From Blastocatellia bacterium (GTDB lineage Bacteria; Acidobacteriota; Blastocatellia; Pyrinomonadales; Pyrinomonadaceae), in contig JACCVY010000085.1 in the NCBI GenBank assembly GCA_013697915.1, positions 1-58,949 on the forward strand: a stretch of DNA of 58,949 nucleotides, given 5' to 3'. Shown here piece by piece: positions 26,244-35,175 of this stretch (position 1 is the stretch's first letter; every line of letters begins with the position of its first letter). The notes under the pieces are model-generated. The model ran no database searches, had not been told where the DNA came from, and saw only the letters and a list, made by a program, of their open reading frames with translations. The translations under genes were made by a program, and so were the position numbers.

Positions 26244-27065
26244 TCACGATTCACTTGCTTTAGCTTGCTGCCACAACGCTTCCAGTTCGTCTAGTGTCAC
26301 CGCTTCAAACGATCGATTACCTTCCTGCAGAGTTTTTTCGATATAGCCAAACCGACGGCGAAACTTCCGATTCGTCAACTTCAGCGCCGCCTCAGGCTCA
26401 ACCTGCAGGTGGCGCGCAATGTTCGTGGCCGCGAACAGCAGATCGCCGATTTCCTCGCGCACGCGCATGTGATCGGCCTCGCTGTTCGAACTTGCGTGAT
26501 TTGAAATGGCGTTACGCAGTTCTTCCAATTCTTCTTCCAGCTTGGCGAAAATGTCTTCGATGCGTTTCCAGTCAAACCCAACGCGCGCAGCCTTGGTCGA
26601 AAGCTGATGGGCTTCCATCAGCGCCGGCGCTTTCGCCGAAACACCGTCGAGCAGAGACTCTTCGCGCTCGCTTTTTCCCGCTGCGCGCCGCTCCTCGGCC
26701 TTCATCACTTCCCAATTGCGCAACACTGTAGCTGAGTCGTTTGCCTCGGTATCGGCGAAAACGTGCGGATGACGGTGCACCATCTTTTTATGAATTGCGT
26801 TAGTCACATCGTTGATTGAGAAGTCGCCACGTTCGCGCGCCACCTGTGCATAAAAGACGATCTGAAACAATAGATCGCCCAGCTCATCACGGAGTTCTTC
26901 CGGACGTCCTTCGCGAGCTTCCTCGACCGCTTCAAATGCTTCATACGCTTCTTCCAAAAGCATAGGCGCCAGCGTTGCGTAAGTTTGTTCCCGATCCCAG
27001 GGACAACCTTCCGGCGATCGCAACTTTTCCATTAGCTTGATTAGGTCATCAAAGGTGGCAGGCAT
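26244..27065 (-). CDS. mazG: Nucleoside triphosphate pyrophosphohydrolase
   Basis: A 273-residue tandem MazG protein that cleaves (d)NTPs to monophosphates and pyrophosphate. The N-terminal domain shows LRSPEGCPWDREQTY and EEAYEAFEAVEE with the EExxE and ExxD metal-binding motifs (ELRDELGDLLFQIV). The second domain repeats them (LEEELEELRNAI, REEIGDLLFAATNIAR). The C-terminal LTNRKFRRRFGYIE is typical of the long form. The start ATG at 27065 gives the standard N-terminus. A word-repeat array lies upstream. Confidence 0.96.
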   Translation of the reverse strand: MPATFDDLIKLMEKLRSPEGCPWDREQTYATLAPMLLEEAYEAFEAVEEAREGRPEELRDELGDLLFQIVFYAQVARERGDFSINDVTNAIHKKMVHRHPHVFADTEANDSATVLRNWEVMKAEERRAAGKSEREESLLDGVSAKAPALMEAHQLSTKAARVGFDWKRIEDIFAKLEEELEELRNAISNHASSNSEADHMRVREEIGDLLFAATNIARHLQVEPEAALKLTNRKFRRRFGYIEKTLQEGNRSFEAVTLDELEALWQQAKASES

Positions 27066-27067
27066 GG

Positions 27068-27263
27068 CTTAGTTTTGAGTACCGAGTACCGAGTACCGAG
27101 TACCGAGTACCGAGTACTGAGTTTGACGTTTCTAGTTTCGGATTTCGCGTTCCAAGTAATTGAGTTTAAGACGAAGACATTGGTATGCCAAACGTCGAAA
27201 GACGGTCTCAGTACGCAGCCTCGGTACTTAGCACTCAGTACTCAGCCCTCAGCACTCAGCACT
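27068..27263. repeat. GAGTACC short-word array with inverted CTCAGTACT arm
   Basis: At 27074-27122 the seven-base word GAGTACC repeats about six times, ending GAGTACTGAG. At 27205-27263 the complementary words (CTCGGTACTTAGC, ACTCAGTACTCAGC, CTCAGCACTCAGC) follow. The array lies in the gap 27066-27377 between mazG and the divergent DUF1844 gene. The rest of that gap holds nothing I recognise. Confidence 0.75.
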
Positions 27264-27377
27264 GCGAGGGCTCGGTCCTTGTTTGCGACCGTCGAATGCG
27301 GATGCTACCATCGATAGCAAATAGAAAAATCAATTGCTGCGGGCACGGTGCTTATCAAGTGCTCTTGAGGTTTAGAT

Positions 27378-27926
27378 ATGAGCGAGGAACAAACAAATTT
27401 CAAAGTTACTGATCGCCGGCTTTTCAATGCCGACGGCAGCCCCAGAGAATTGAGTCCGGAAGAAACGGTGGAGATAAAGGCCGAAGCAAAACCGGTAACA
27501 AACGAACCACCTCAACCCAGTGCTTCACCCGCCGAAACTCAAGCAGCTCCGCCGAGCGAGAGCGCCCGCCCTCTGGAGCAGCCACATGCTGAAGCGCAGG
27601 ACGAGATCGAAATACCAGGCGCCGATGATCCCGCGAGCTTTGCTAACTTTCTGATGTCGATCGCTTCGAACGCGGCATCGTCACTGGGAATGATGGAACA
27701 TCCGGTTACGCGCAAGCGCGAAGTGGACCTGGAGCTGGGCAAGCATTGGATTGATGTGCTCGGCATGCTGCAAGACAAGACGCGCAATAATCTTTCGCCC
27801 CAGGAACAACAGATTTTTGAAGGACTGCTTGCCGACCTGCGCATGCAGTATGTTTCACTCGCCAATGCAACCACGCAAAAAGCGCCGCACGCGTTCTCCA
27901 GCAGCGATATCACCGGCGGCAGATGA
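27378..27926 (+). CDS. DUF1844-domain protein
   Basis: A 182-residue soluble protein. The first 85 residues are low-complexity, rich in Pro, Glu and Ala. The C-terminal DUF1844 domain is recognisable from SFANFLMSIASNAASSLGMM and the helical stretch DLELGKHWIDVLGMLQDKTRNNLSPQEQ. GAGG lies 8 bases before the ATG. Function unknown. The family is common in Acidobacteriota and Deltaproteobacteria, often near metabolic or housekeeping genes. Confidence 0.85.
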   Translation: MSEEQTNFKVTDRRLFNADGSPRELSPEETVEIKAEAKPVTNEPPQPSASPAETQAAPPSESARPLEQPHAEAQDEIEIPGADDPASFANFLMSIASNAASSLGMMEHPVTRKREVDLELGKHWIDVLGMLQDKTRNNLSPQEQQIFEGLLADLRMQYVSLANATTQKAPHAFSSSDITGGR

Positions 27927-27927
27927 G

Positions 27928-28008
27928 TCCAAAGTCCATCGTCCAAGGTCCAAAGTCACGCCGTTGATTCAATTTGACTTTGGACGTTGGACGATGGACA
28001 TTGGACTC
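27928..28008. repeat. GTCCAAAGTCCA short-word inverted repeat
   Basis: GTCCAAAGTCCATCGTCC-type words (27928-27959) face GACTTTGGACGTTGGACG-type words (27976-28008), forming a hairpin-capable pair. The same words appear inside the CoA-ligase gene at 51650-51680. The array abuts the next gene's ATG. Confidence 0.8.
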
Positions 28009-28012
28009 GATC

Positions 28013-28780
28013 ATGAGATTGACCTTCCTCGGCACCGGCACATCCACAGGCGTCCCTTCCATCGGCTGTGAGTGCGAGACCTGCAGCTCAAACGATCCCC
28101 GCGACAAACGATTACGAGTCTCCGTTCTCGTGGAGCACGCCGGTCAATCGGTTTTGATCGACACCTCGTCCGACTTTCGCCAACAAGCATTGCGCTTTGG
28201 CCTGAAGCGTCTTGATGCCGTCCTGGTTACTCATTGTCATGCGGATCACATTTTTGGTCTTGACGATATTCGCCCGTTGAATTTTCGCTATGGCGCGTTG
28301 GGACTTTACGCCAACGAGCGCGCGTGGGTCGATATTCGTCGCATCTTCAGATACATCTTCGAACCTTCGCATTTTGGTGGCGGCCTGCCGCAGGTTATCC
28401 CGCACACGGTCGAGCCCGGCGCGCAGTTTTGTTTGGAAAAGGATTTGCTTATTGCGCCGCTCGAGGTAATCCACGGCCGGCTGCCGGTAATGGCGTATCG
28501 TCTCAACGATTTTGCGTATGCAACTGATCTCAGCGAAATTCCACCAGCCACGATGGACCAAATGCGCGACCTCGATGCGCTGGTGCTGGACTGTTTGCGA
28601 TTCAAGGAACATCCGACCCATTTGTGGTTAGACAAAGCGCTCGAATACATCGAGAAGATTCGGCCACGCCGCGCGTTTTTGACGCACATCGCGCACGACG
28701 TAATGCATGCGCGCGATTCAGCGCGACTGCCGGACGGTGTCGCGTGGGCGTTTGATGGGTTGGTTGTGAGTGACGAGTAA
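28013..28780 (+). CDS. Metallo-beta-lactamase-fold hydrolase (PhnP/RNase Z-like)
   Basis: A 255-residue MBL-fold protein. It begins MRLTFLGTGTSTGVP, followed by a CECETC cysteine cluster, as in PhnP-type phosphodiesterases. The metal site is THCHADHIFGLDD (HxHxDH), with later ligands in VIHGRLPV, ATDLSEIP and LTHIAHD. The ATG at 28013 is chosen, since an upstream in-frame start at 27974 would read through the repeat array. Likely phosphodiesterase; the substrate is unknown. Confidence 0.9.
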   Translation: MRLTFLGTGTSTGVPSIGCECETCSSNDPRDKRLRVSVLVEHAGQSVLIDTSSDFRQQALRFGLKRLDAVLVTHCHADHIFGLDDIRPLNFRYGALGLYANERAWVDIRRIFRYIFEPSHFGGGLPQVIPHTVEPGAQFCLEKDLLIAPLEVIHGRLPVMAYRLNDFAYATDLSEIPPATMDQMRDLDALVLDCLRFKEHPTHLWLDKALEYIEKIRPRRAFLTHIAHDVMHARDSARLPDGVAWAFDGLVVSDE

Positions 28781-28837
28781 CGAGTGGGGATCAACGAGCG
28801 ATGAGTGCACGAAGACAACCCAAGCAGTTCAGAATAC

Positions 28838-28881
28838 AAGCTTTAGCTTGCTCTTTCCGAAAGTACGCAAGCTAAAGCTTG
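28838..28881. repeat. AAGCTTTAGCTTGC inverted repeat upstream of ribF
   Basis: CAAGCTTTAGCTTGC is followed by GCAAGCTAAAGCTTG about 15 bases later, so two palindromes are arranged as inverted copies. Similar AGCTTTAGCTT words occur at the ends of the elements at 13410 and 49211. It lies immediately before the ribF start. Confidence 0.7.
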
Positions 28882-28893
28882 ATTCTAAACTAC

Positions 28894-29847
28894 ATGAGAC
28901 TATTCCACGGAACCGACAACGCTGAGATTCAACGACCGACTGTCCTGACGCTTGGCGTTTTTGACGGGCTGCACCTGGGCCACCAGTTAATCGTGCGCAC
29001 CGTGGTTGAAAGGGCGCGGGCAACTGGCGCAGTACCGACCGTAATCACCTTCGATCCCCATCCGCGCGCGGTGTTGCATCCTGAATCGTCTCCCCCTCTG
29101 CTGCAAACTCTCGATCAAAAAGTAGAAGGCTTCGGTGCGCTTGGAATTGAGCAAACGATAGTCATTCGCTTTGATGAGAAGTTTTCCCAAATTCGGGCTG
29201 AGGATTTTCTGCGCGATGTCGTGAAGGAGCGGCTGCAGGCAAAGGAAGTTTACCTTGGCTGCGGTTTTGCCTTTGGCCACAATCGCGAGGGCAACATTGA
29301 ACTACTCAAGCGCGTCAGCGAGGGGCTCGGTTTTGTCGCCGACGAAGTTCCCGAAGTCCAGATACGCAGCCAAAGGGTTAGTTCCAGTAAAGTTCGCCGT
29401 TTGCTGGGTGAGGGCAAAGTGAATCTCGCCCGGCGGCTACTGGGCCGTCCCTATGGCGTTGAAGGTCCAGTCGAAAGAGGCGCCGAGCGCGGCCGCGGGC
29501 TGGGATTTCCGACAGCCAACCTGCACCCACACAACCGCGTCATACCCCGCAATGGCGTCTATGTGACCGGAACCCTGATCGCTGGCCAATGGCGACGTAG
29601 TATTACGAATGTGGGGGTGCGGCCGACTTTTGGGACCGATGCGGAACCTTCGGTGGAGACATTCGTAATGGATTGGGCGGGCGATTTGTACGGTGATGTG
29701 GTGCGGGTTCGCTTTCTGCACCGCTTGCGTGACGAGCAAAAGTTTAATTCAATTGAGGAGTTGACAGCACAGATTCAAAAGGACGTGCGACAAGCGCAAG
29801 GTTATTTTGCGCGACAACCAGTGAAGCGTTCGTTATCGATGGTTTAG
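28894..29847 (+). CDS. ribF: Bifunctional riboflavin kinase / FAD synthetase
   Basis: A 317-residue enzyme making FMN and FAD from riboflavin. The N-terminal adenylyltransferase domain shows [12 protein letters not shown] and FDPHPRAVL. The C-terminal flavokinase domain shows [11 protein letters not shown] (PTAN motif), then YVTGTL and the catalytic region SVETFVMDW. The ATG at 28894 (MRLFHGTDN) is chosen over an upstream TTG inside the palindromic repeat. The UbiB-like gene follows 32 bases later, so they may be cotranscribed. Confidence 0.95.
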   Translation: MRLFHGTDNAEIQRPTVLTLGVFDGLHLGHQLIVRTVVERARATGAVPTVITFDPHPRAVLHPESSPPLLQTLDQKVEGFGALGIEQTIVIRFDEKFSQIRAEDFLRDVVKERLQAKEVYLGCGFAFGHNREGNIELLKRVSEGLGFVADEVPEVQIRSQRVSSSKVRRLLGEGKVNLARRLLGRPYGVEGPVERGAERGRGLGFPTANLHPHNRVIPRNGVYVTGTLIAGQWRRSITNVGVRPTFGTDAEPSVETFVMDWAGDLYGDVVRVRFLHRLRDEQKFNSIEELTAQIQKDVRQAQGYFARQPVKRSLSMV

Positions 29848-29879
29848 CAAAGTACGAGAACTCAACGTCAAGAAGTTTT

Positions 29880-31574
29880 ATGAAGAATGAGCAAGCATTA
29901 GTTCCGGGGACAAGTTTGGCGAAGCGGTCGAATGGAAATTCGGCTGAGCGTGACGCTGCGAATTCCGCGACCGCCGCTCCGCTTACCGATGAGCTGGTGG
30001 CCGGCATTCTTGCGGGCCGCGGTTTGCGTGGCTGGTTGCGCGCCGCGCGAGTCGCCAGGGTTCTGGGCTTGTTTGCGCTCTACCTGTTTCTCGACACCTA
30101 CCATATCCGCGCCGACTTTAACCGGCGCATGGCTGAACGGCTGCGCGCCGACGCGAAAGAAAAACAAGCGTGGGCGCGATTAAAAGCGCGTTCGCATGAA
30201 TTTCTATTGATGGCTTTCGACAAGTTGGTTCGCGCTGCGCGCCTGCTCATTTTTCGCGGTCGCGAAGGCTCCGAAAACAAAGCCGCGCGGCTTGAGAAGC
30301 AAGCTGAATGGCTGCGCAGGAGTTTGATCGACCTCGGTCCAACTTTCATCAAGATCGGACAAACGCTCGGCACGCGCGCCGACCTTCTGCCGCTTGCTTA
30401 TGTGAAGGAGCTGGCGACACTTCAGGACAACGTGCCTGCGTTTCCCACCGCCGAAGCTTTTGCGCGCATTGAAGCAGAGCTGGGGAAAAGTCTGGCCGAG
30501 TGTTATGCAGAAATCGATAACGAACCAATCGCGTCCGCTTCGCTGGGCCAGGTTTATCGCGCCCGCTTGTTATCAGGTGAAGAGGTTGCGGTCAAAGTTC
30601 AACGGCCAAACCTCGATCGCATTATCGGTTTCGACGTCGCCATCCTTCACCGGCTTATCAAATTGGTAAACCGCTTCTTTCCCAAAGCGAACGAAAACGC
30701 TGACTGGGAAGGCATGTTAGGCGAGTTTCACGCGACTGTTTTTGAGGAGATGGACTACGTCAAGGAAGGGCGCAACGCCGATCGCTTTCGCTATAACTTC
30801 CGCACCTGGCGAGCAGTTCGCGTTCCGAAGATTTACTGGACGCACACTCGCGCCAAAGTGTTGACGCTCGAATTCATCCGCGGCACGAAGGTAGTCGATA
30901 TCGAAGCGTTGCGTGCGCGCCGCATCTCGCCCGTAAAAGTGAATCGACTGCTGGTGCGCACCTATTTGAAGCAATTGCTGGAAGATGGATTCTTTCATGC
31001 CGATCCGCACCCGGGAAATTTGTTGGTGATGGATTCGGGCCATCTCGCTTTTTTTGATTTTGGCATGGTGGGCCGCATTGACGTGAGGCTGCAAGCGCAA
31101 ATGATCGACGCCTTCTTTCATGTGGTAGAAAAAAATGTGCACGGGTTGGGTCAGGACATTATCAACTTGAACTTCCTGAAGCCGGGAGTTGATCCCGAGA
31201 CAGTGCGGCCCGTAGTTGAACGACTTTTCAAAGTTTATCTAAACCTGAAGCTTGGCGAAGTAAATTTCAAGGAACTCACTTACGATCTGGCTGAGGTGGT
31301 CTATGAGTACCCCTTCCGGCTGCCGGCAAATTTCACCTACATCATGCGGGCGCTGATGACGCTGGAAGGCATCGGCATTGTTACCGACCCCGCCTTTAGC
31401 TTTTTTGAGACGGCAAAACCTTACGCGAAGGAATTCATGCTGCGGCGAGAAGGACGAAAGTTCGGAAAGCTCATCTTCGATACGATTGCCGGCCGCGAAA
31501 ACGGCAACAGTGGCCTTGAATGGTCGCGCGTCTGGAAACTCACCAAGATGGCCGCGCAGTTGTATCTTCAGTAA
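29880..31574 (+). CDS. ABC1/UbiB/ADCK-family atypical protein kinase-like
   Basis: A 564-residue protein of the UbiB family, which supports ubiquinone or other isoprenoid-lipid metabolism through an ATP-binding kinase-like fold. The family signatures are visible: the KxGQ region [16 protein letters not shown] (about 155-170), the Ala-rich loop [21 protein letters not shown], the catalytic-loop HADPHPGN (about 373-380) and FFDFGMVG. The first 60 residues add a variable, weakly hydrophobic segment ([18 protein letters not shown]). Whether this organism uses it for quinone synthesis is inference. Confidence 0.92.
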   Translation: MKNEQALVPGTSLAKRSNGNSAERDAANSATAAPLTDELVAGILAGRGLRGWLRAARVARVLGLFALYLFLDTYHIRADFNRRMAERLRADAKEKQAWARLKARSHEFLLMAFDKLVRAARLLIFRGREGSENKAARLEKQAEWLRRSLIDLGPTFIKIGQTLGTRADLLPLAYVKELATLQDNVPAFPTAEAFARIEAELGKSLAECYAEIDNEPIASASLGQVYRARLLSGEEVAVKVQRPNLDRIIGFDVAILHRLIKLVNRFFPKANENADWEGMLGEFHATVFEEMDYVKEGRNADRFRYNFRTWRAVRVPKIYWTHTRAKVLTLEFIRGTKVVDIEALRARRISPVKVNRLLVRTYLKQLLEDGFFHADPHPGNLLVMDSGHLAFFDFGMVGRIDVRLQAQMIDAFFHVVEKNVHGLGQDIINLNFLKPGVDPETVRPVVERLFKVYLNLKLGEVNFKELTYDLAEVVYEYPFRLPANFTYIMRALMTLEGIGIVTDPAFSFFETAKPYAKEFMLRREGRKFGKLIFDTIAGRENGNSGLEWSRVWKLTKMAAQLYLQ

Positions 31575-31594
31575 GGATCACTCAAGCAAATTAC

Positions 31595-31637
31595 TGGGAC
31601 CGCGGGCGGGACGCCCGCACTGAGCGCGAAGCGCGAA
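31595..31637. repeat. REP sequence, left of RAYT
   Basis: TGGGACCGCGGGCGGGACG then CCCGCACTGAGCGCGAAGCG forms the REP core (GCGGGC/GCCCGC stem) plus a GCGCGAAGCGCGAA tail. It is inverted relative to the copy at 32358, and the two bracket the transposase gene. Confidence 0.88.
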
Positions 31638-31661
31638 ACAGTCTTTTGTTAAAGAACTTCC

Positions 31662-32276
31662 TCACTTCTGTTTCTTGAACCAAGCACTCCCATATGGCCA
31701 ATCTTCCGGTCGCCGACACAATCCGGCCTTTACCGGATTGTTTTCTATGTATTTAACAGTCTTTTCAAAATGCTGTTCGTTGCGAATGTAGCGGTCGAAA
31801 TAATCTTCGATCCAAAACTGCCCAGAGCGATGCAGAATTTTGTTGGCCTCATGCGAAGTAAAAGATTTGAGCGAATGCAAAATATCGCTCAACTCGTATT
31901 GCTCAAAACGTGTCAGCAAGGAATGAACATGGTTGGGCATCACCACCCATGAGAAAAGACGATATCTGATGCAGTCGAACTTGAGCAGCGAATTCTGAAC
32001 CATCCTGGCCACGTTAGGAACTTTCAGAAAAGCGTTGCCATATCCCTGATCCAAATACTTTTCGATACGGCCCTGCAGGACTATTCTTTCCTGCTCGTAC
32101 TTCAGCGACTTTAACTCTTCCCGCCGACCCTGGATAACTTTTTTGGGGATTGAACCGCCAAGATGAAAGGTAATGAACTGAGGCATCGCGCGACCGTCGA
32201 AGTGCGGTAAGTAGCCGCGACTATGCCAACCGGTTTCTCGGAGTTCCTTTTGATGGGGATTATCAAACAGCGTCAT
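31662..32276 (-). CDS. REP-associated tyrosine transposase (RAYT, Y1_Tnp family)
   Basis: A 204-residue single-strand DNA transposase-like enzyme of the HUH superfamily. The two-His motif is MPNHVH (H116 and H118), preceded by a hydrophobic strand (RLFSWVV). The candidate nucleophile tyrosine is in WIEDYFDRYIRNEQHFEKTV, followed by the family hallmark YIENNPVKAGL. Inverted REPs lie 25 bases after its stop and about 80 bases before its start. Members are thought to have spread REP/REPIN elements in the host genome. The gene looks intact. Confidence 0.93.
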   Translation of the reverse strand: MTLFDNPHQKELRETGWHSRGYLPHFDGRAMPQFITFHLGGSIPKKVIQGRREELKSLKYEQERIVLQGRIEKYLDQGYGNAFLKVPNVARMVQNSLLKFDCIRYRLFSWVVMPNHVHSLLTRFEQYELSDILHSLKSFTSHEANKILHRSGQFWIEDYFDRYIRNEQHFEKTVKYIENNPVKAGLCRRPEDWPYGSAWFKKQK

Positions 32277-32357
32277 GCGCGCAATGTTACGGCAGGCTCT
32301 GCGCGTATCCGAGACGGCGCAACTATCGTGAGTTTCAATTCATTGCAAGAATTCTTG

Positions 32358-32403
32358 TTCGCGCTTCGCGCTCATTGCGGGCGGGACGCCCGCGGTCCCA
32401 GTA
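32358..32403. repeat. REP sequence, right of RAYT
   Basis: TTCGCGCTTCGCGCTCATTG, then CGGGCGGGACGCCCGCGGTC and CCA, is the reverse complement of the REP at 31595. The pair makes a REPIN-like arrangement around the RAYT gene. Confidence 0.88.
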
Positions 32404-32416
32404 TTCGCGTTTGAGT

Positions 32417-34822
32417 TTATTTACCTCGAATTGCGTTGAAGAAGAGGGGATAAGTGGCCAGCGATTGGCCGCGATATTGTGGGCGGAAGCCGAAAAGAAT
32501 GATGCGGCCCTTGCCCATTGTTACCTCAACCAGCGCGGCCTTTCCCTTAATTCGATCGCCGCCTAATAACCAACCAGAAAGCAAAGGATTTTTGTTAGTT
32601 GGATAGCGAGCGATAATGCGCACGCTTACTGGTGAGATCGTCGGCACCGTGTCTGCCGCTTCGCGCAGCGCGCTCACTGCGGGCGGGACGCCCGCGGTCC
32701 CAGGGAAAACTTCAAACACGGGCGAGTCTTCCACCCAGGCAATTGATTCTTTCGGCATATCTCCAGCAATGGGATCTAAAGTGTCCAATTCGATCTGCAA
32801 GATCGAGCCAGGCACGAAAAATTCTTTTTCCGACCAATCGCCCGCGACATCACGCAGCGGAAGTTTGAATTGCTCGATCGCAAATGCCGAGGCGCGATTG
32901 AAACACACCAACGTGCCACCCTGCTCGACAAACTCGCGCAATGCCGTCACTCCCGCTTGTCCAAGGCCGCCAGTGTATTCGCGAGGCATCGTGCCTAGTG
33001 TGTAGCCATTGAGAATTGTTTCCGGCTTCTGATCGGGGATCACGATTGAATTGTATTTGGCATTCAAGCTGCCCGCTCGAATCTCTGCGTCTTCAGGCGA
33101 CGAGTACTTGTAGTGTTGCTGGTCCAGAACCCAGCGGGTCCAACCTTCATCGATGGCCGCAACGTGGGATTTGTATAGACCGAGCTTTTCCTCGATCTCG
33201 CCAAACCCGGTGCAACTGTTCATTCCGCCTTCTGTCGGCAAGCGGTAACGAAAGGGCTGCCGAATCTCGAGTACATTCACTCCCATCAAGAGGGATAGCG
33301 TGTGCGCTGTAACGTCGTAAGGCGAGATTGGATGGCCGCTCGAGTCGCGCAAATCCGGGTAGTGTTGTCTTTCCAAAATCGCTTTCGCAAAGTTGCCGTA
33401 TGGTTGGTCTATGCGAATAACTGCGGTGCCTTCAGGGTAGCTACTCCCCGCCGCGGTGAACGGCAAGGGAAAGTCGACATCTACACCCGCACGGTCCAAT
33501 ACCTGGACGAGATCCGCCCGGTGTCGAGCTTTTGGAATGACGAAGGCATACGGTTCATGTCGTTTCCTTGGTCGCACCGCGTCTTTACCAGTCTCATAAA
33601 ATCGCTGCAGCCATTGTGAACGATTCTCCGAAGCATGTTTGAGCAGCAGAAACGCCGCCGTTGTCATGTAGTTTGTGATATCGCGCAAATGCCACTCGCC
33701 GCCGCGCCAGAGCGGACCAAAGGTCGCGGATTCCTTCTTCGAATCGTAGCCTTCGCCTTTGCGCAACTGCTCAAACTTGACTGAAACGGGCGTGGCAATT
33801 TTGCAGGATGCCGTTTCTGAAAGGATCCGGACGCCGCCGTGGTAATGCGAATAAGCACGCGACGGTGACCAGGCGTCATAGGTCGAATTGGTAGTAATCC
33901 CTTTGAAACCCGCTGCGCGCATCTCGCGCGCCATGTAGTTTCCGAGTTCTGTATATCCCGCCACTATTTGTTGCGGCACATTCGGCTCGACCGGCGGCAT
34001 GTAAGGCGGCAGAAACATTCGCGGGCCGTATTCGCCCTGTTGATGTATGTCGTGGACTATCTGCGGATGCCAGGCGTTGTGAATCTTTTCAACAGCGATC
34101 TGCGTCTCGACCTGGGTAAAGGCATACCAATCGCGGTTGTCATCATGGCCGGTATACTTGTGATAAAGCTCGGTCGGGTTTGTGCCTTCGTAGGGCGTGC
34201 CTAATGTTTTGTCATACCAGTTTTTAACAATATCCACACCGTCAGGATTTAGCGAGGGCACCAGCAAAATGATTGTGTTCTGCAGAATGTCATTTATCTC
34301 GGGCTCATTAGATGACGCCAGGCGGTGCGCAATGAGCATGCTCGAAAGATATGAACCCACCTCGGTCGAATGGATGCCGCAAGTCACAAGCACGATCGTC
34401 TTGCCGCGCGCAATCAGCTCAGCAGCTTTGCGATCGCGCGAGCCCGGTGAACCAAGCTGGCGCGGATCGGCCAGCAATTCCTGAATCTTCTTGTATTCAT
34501 CAAGCCGCGCCAGATTTTCAGGCGCACTAATCGTCGCCATCACAAATGGTTGGCCCATGGTTGACTTGCCCAGCTCTTCAAACTTCACTCGATCGCTGGT
34601 TTTAGAGAGCGCTTCAAAATATGTAGTTACCTGATTCCAACTCGCGAGTTTGCGATCGTCGCCGGGTACAAATCCGAGAATTTCTTCAGGGACGGGAATG
34701 TGCGCTAGAACTGGCGTTGGACTTCCAATGTTTACGACGGAATGCGCGCCGGCGCGTGAAAATGAATTGAGTTGGAAGAGAACCGCGGTGGTTAGGACGA
34801 GAAGAACTATTCTTTTTCGCAT
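32417..34822 (-). CDS. Secreted M14-family zinc carboxypeptidase with C-terminal extension
   Basis: An 801-residue secreted peptidase. After a signal segment (residues 4-24), the M14 domain has the zinc motif H151-S-T-E154, NRDWY (about 229-233), and the third zinc His and substrate-binding region in IVHDIHQQGEYGPRMF (257-272). The catalytic-Glu region is RILSETAS. The C-terminal half (about 430-801) is a family-specific extension ending in a glutamine-amidotransferase-like or beta-rich part (GKGRIILFGFRPQYRG). Residues about 706-722 (PGTAGVPPAVSALREAAD) come from a REP inserted in frame. The frame stays open, so the protein may still be active. Confidence 0.88.
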   Translation of the reverse strand: MRKRIVLLVLTTAVLFQLNSFSRAGAHSVVNIGSPTPVLAHIPVPEEILGFVPGDDRKLASWNQVTTYFEALSKTSDRVKFEELGKSTMGQPFVMATISAPENLARLDEYKKIQELLADPRQLGSPGSRDRKAAELIARGKTIVLVTCGIHSTEVGSYLSSMLIAHRLASSNEPEINDILQNTIILLVPSLNPDGVDIVKNWYDKTLGTPYEGTNPTELYHKYTGHDDNRDWYAFTQVETQIAVEKIHNAWHPQIVHDIHQQGEYGPRMFLPPYMPPVEPNVPQQIVAGYTELGNYMAREMRAAGFKGITTNSTYDAWSPSRAYSHYHGGVRILSETASCKIATPVSVKFEQLRKGEGYDSKKESATFGPLWRGGEWHLRDITNYMTTAAFLLLKHASENRSQWLQRFYETGKDAVRPRKRHEPYAFVIPKARHRADLVQVLDRAGVDVDFPLPFTAAGSSYPEGTAVIRIDQPYGNFAKAILERQHYPDLRDSSGHPISPYDVTAHTLSLLMGVNVLEIRQPFRYRLPTEGGMNSCTGFGEIEEKLGLYKSHVAAIDEGWTRWVLDQQHYKYSSPEDAEIRAGSLNAKYNSIVIPDQKPETILNGYTLGTMPREYTGGLGQAGVTALREFVEQGGTLVCFNRASAFAIEQFKLPLRDVAGDWSEKEFFVPGSILQIELDTLDPIAGDMPKESIAWVEDSPVFEVFPGTAGVPPAVSALREAADTVPTISPVSVRIIARYPTNKNPLLSGWLLGGDRIKGKAALVEVTMGKGRIILFGFRPQYRGQSLATYPLFFNAIRGK
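32655..32703. repeat. REP inside the M14 peptidase coding sequence
   Basis: CGCTTCGCGCAGCGCGCTCA, then CTGCGGGCGGGACGCCCGCG, then GTCCCAG matches the intergenic REP. Read on the minus strand in the gene's frame it gives GTAGVPPAVSA, so it is an in-frame insertion. Confidence 0.9.
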
Positions 34823-34910
34823 GGAGTTACGTTGATTGCATCTCTCGCTCGACTGAAAAGACAGAGGAAGTGTAATCCAAAATGTGCTGAAGGAAGAAGA
34901 ACGTTATTGC

Positions 34911-35031
34911 TGGGACCGCGGCGTCTCGCCCGCAATGAGCGCGAAGCGCGAACGTCTTGGCCTGGGATTTCCCTTCATCTACGAAACACTTGGCGGATTA
35001 CTGCGGCGAGACGCCCGCGATCTCAGCAATA
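34911..35031. repeat. REP pair in the M14-OPT gap
   Basis: A forward REP (TGGGACCGCGGCGTCTCGCC with the GAGCGCGAAGCGCGAAC tail, 34911-34952) and an inverted, degraded partner (GCGGCGAGACGCCCGCGATC, 35003-35022) form a REPIN-like unit. They lie in the 353-base gap 34823-35175 between two divergent genes. No small gene is convincing there. Confidence 0.8.
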
Positions 35032-35175
35032 GCGTTGAGCTTTCATTCGTATTAGGCAGCTCGCACTTTAGCGGCGAATCAGCTTGCCCAAGCGCGGGTG
35101 GCCCGTGTAAAGTAGCGCACGAACTACCCCCTACGCACTCCCCGTTTTACAAACTGAATCGGAGGTCAACTTCAG

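Noticed and set aside
27974-28012. Upstream start for the MBL-fold gene
   Set aside because: It reads through the GTCCAAAG word array.
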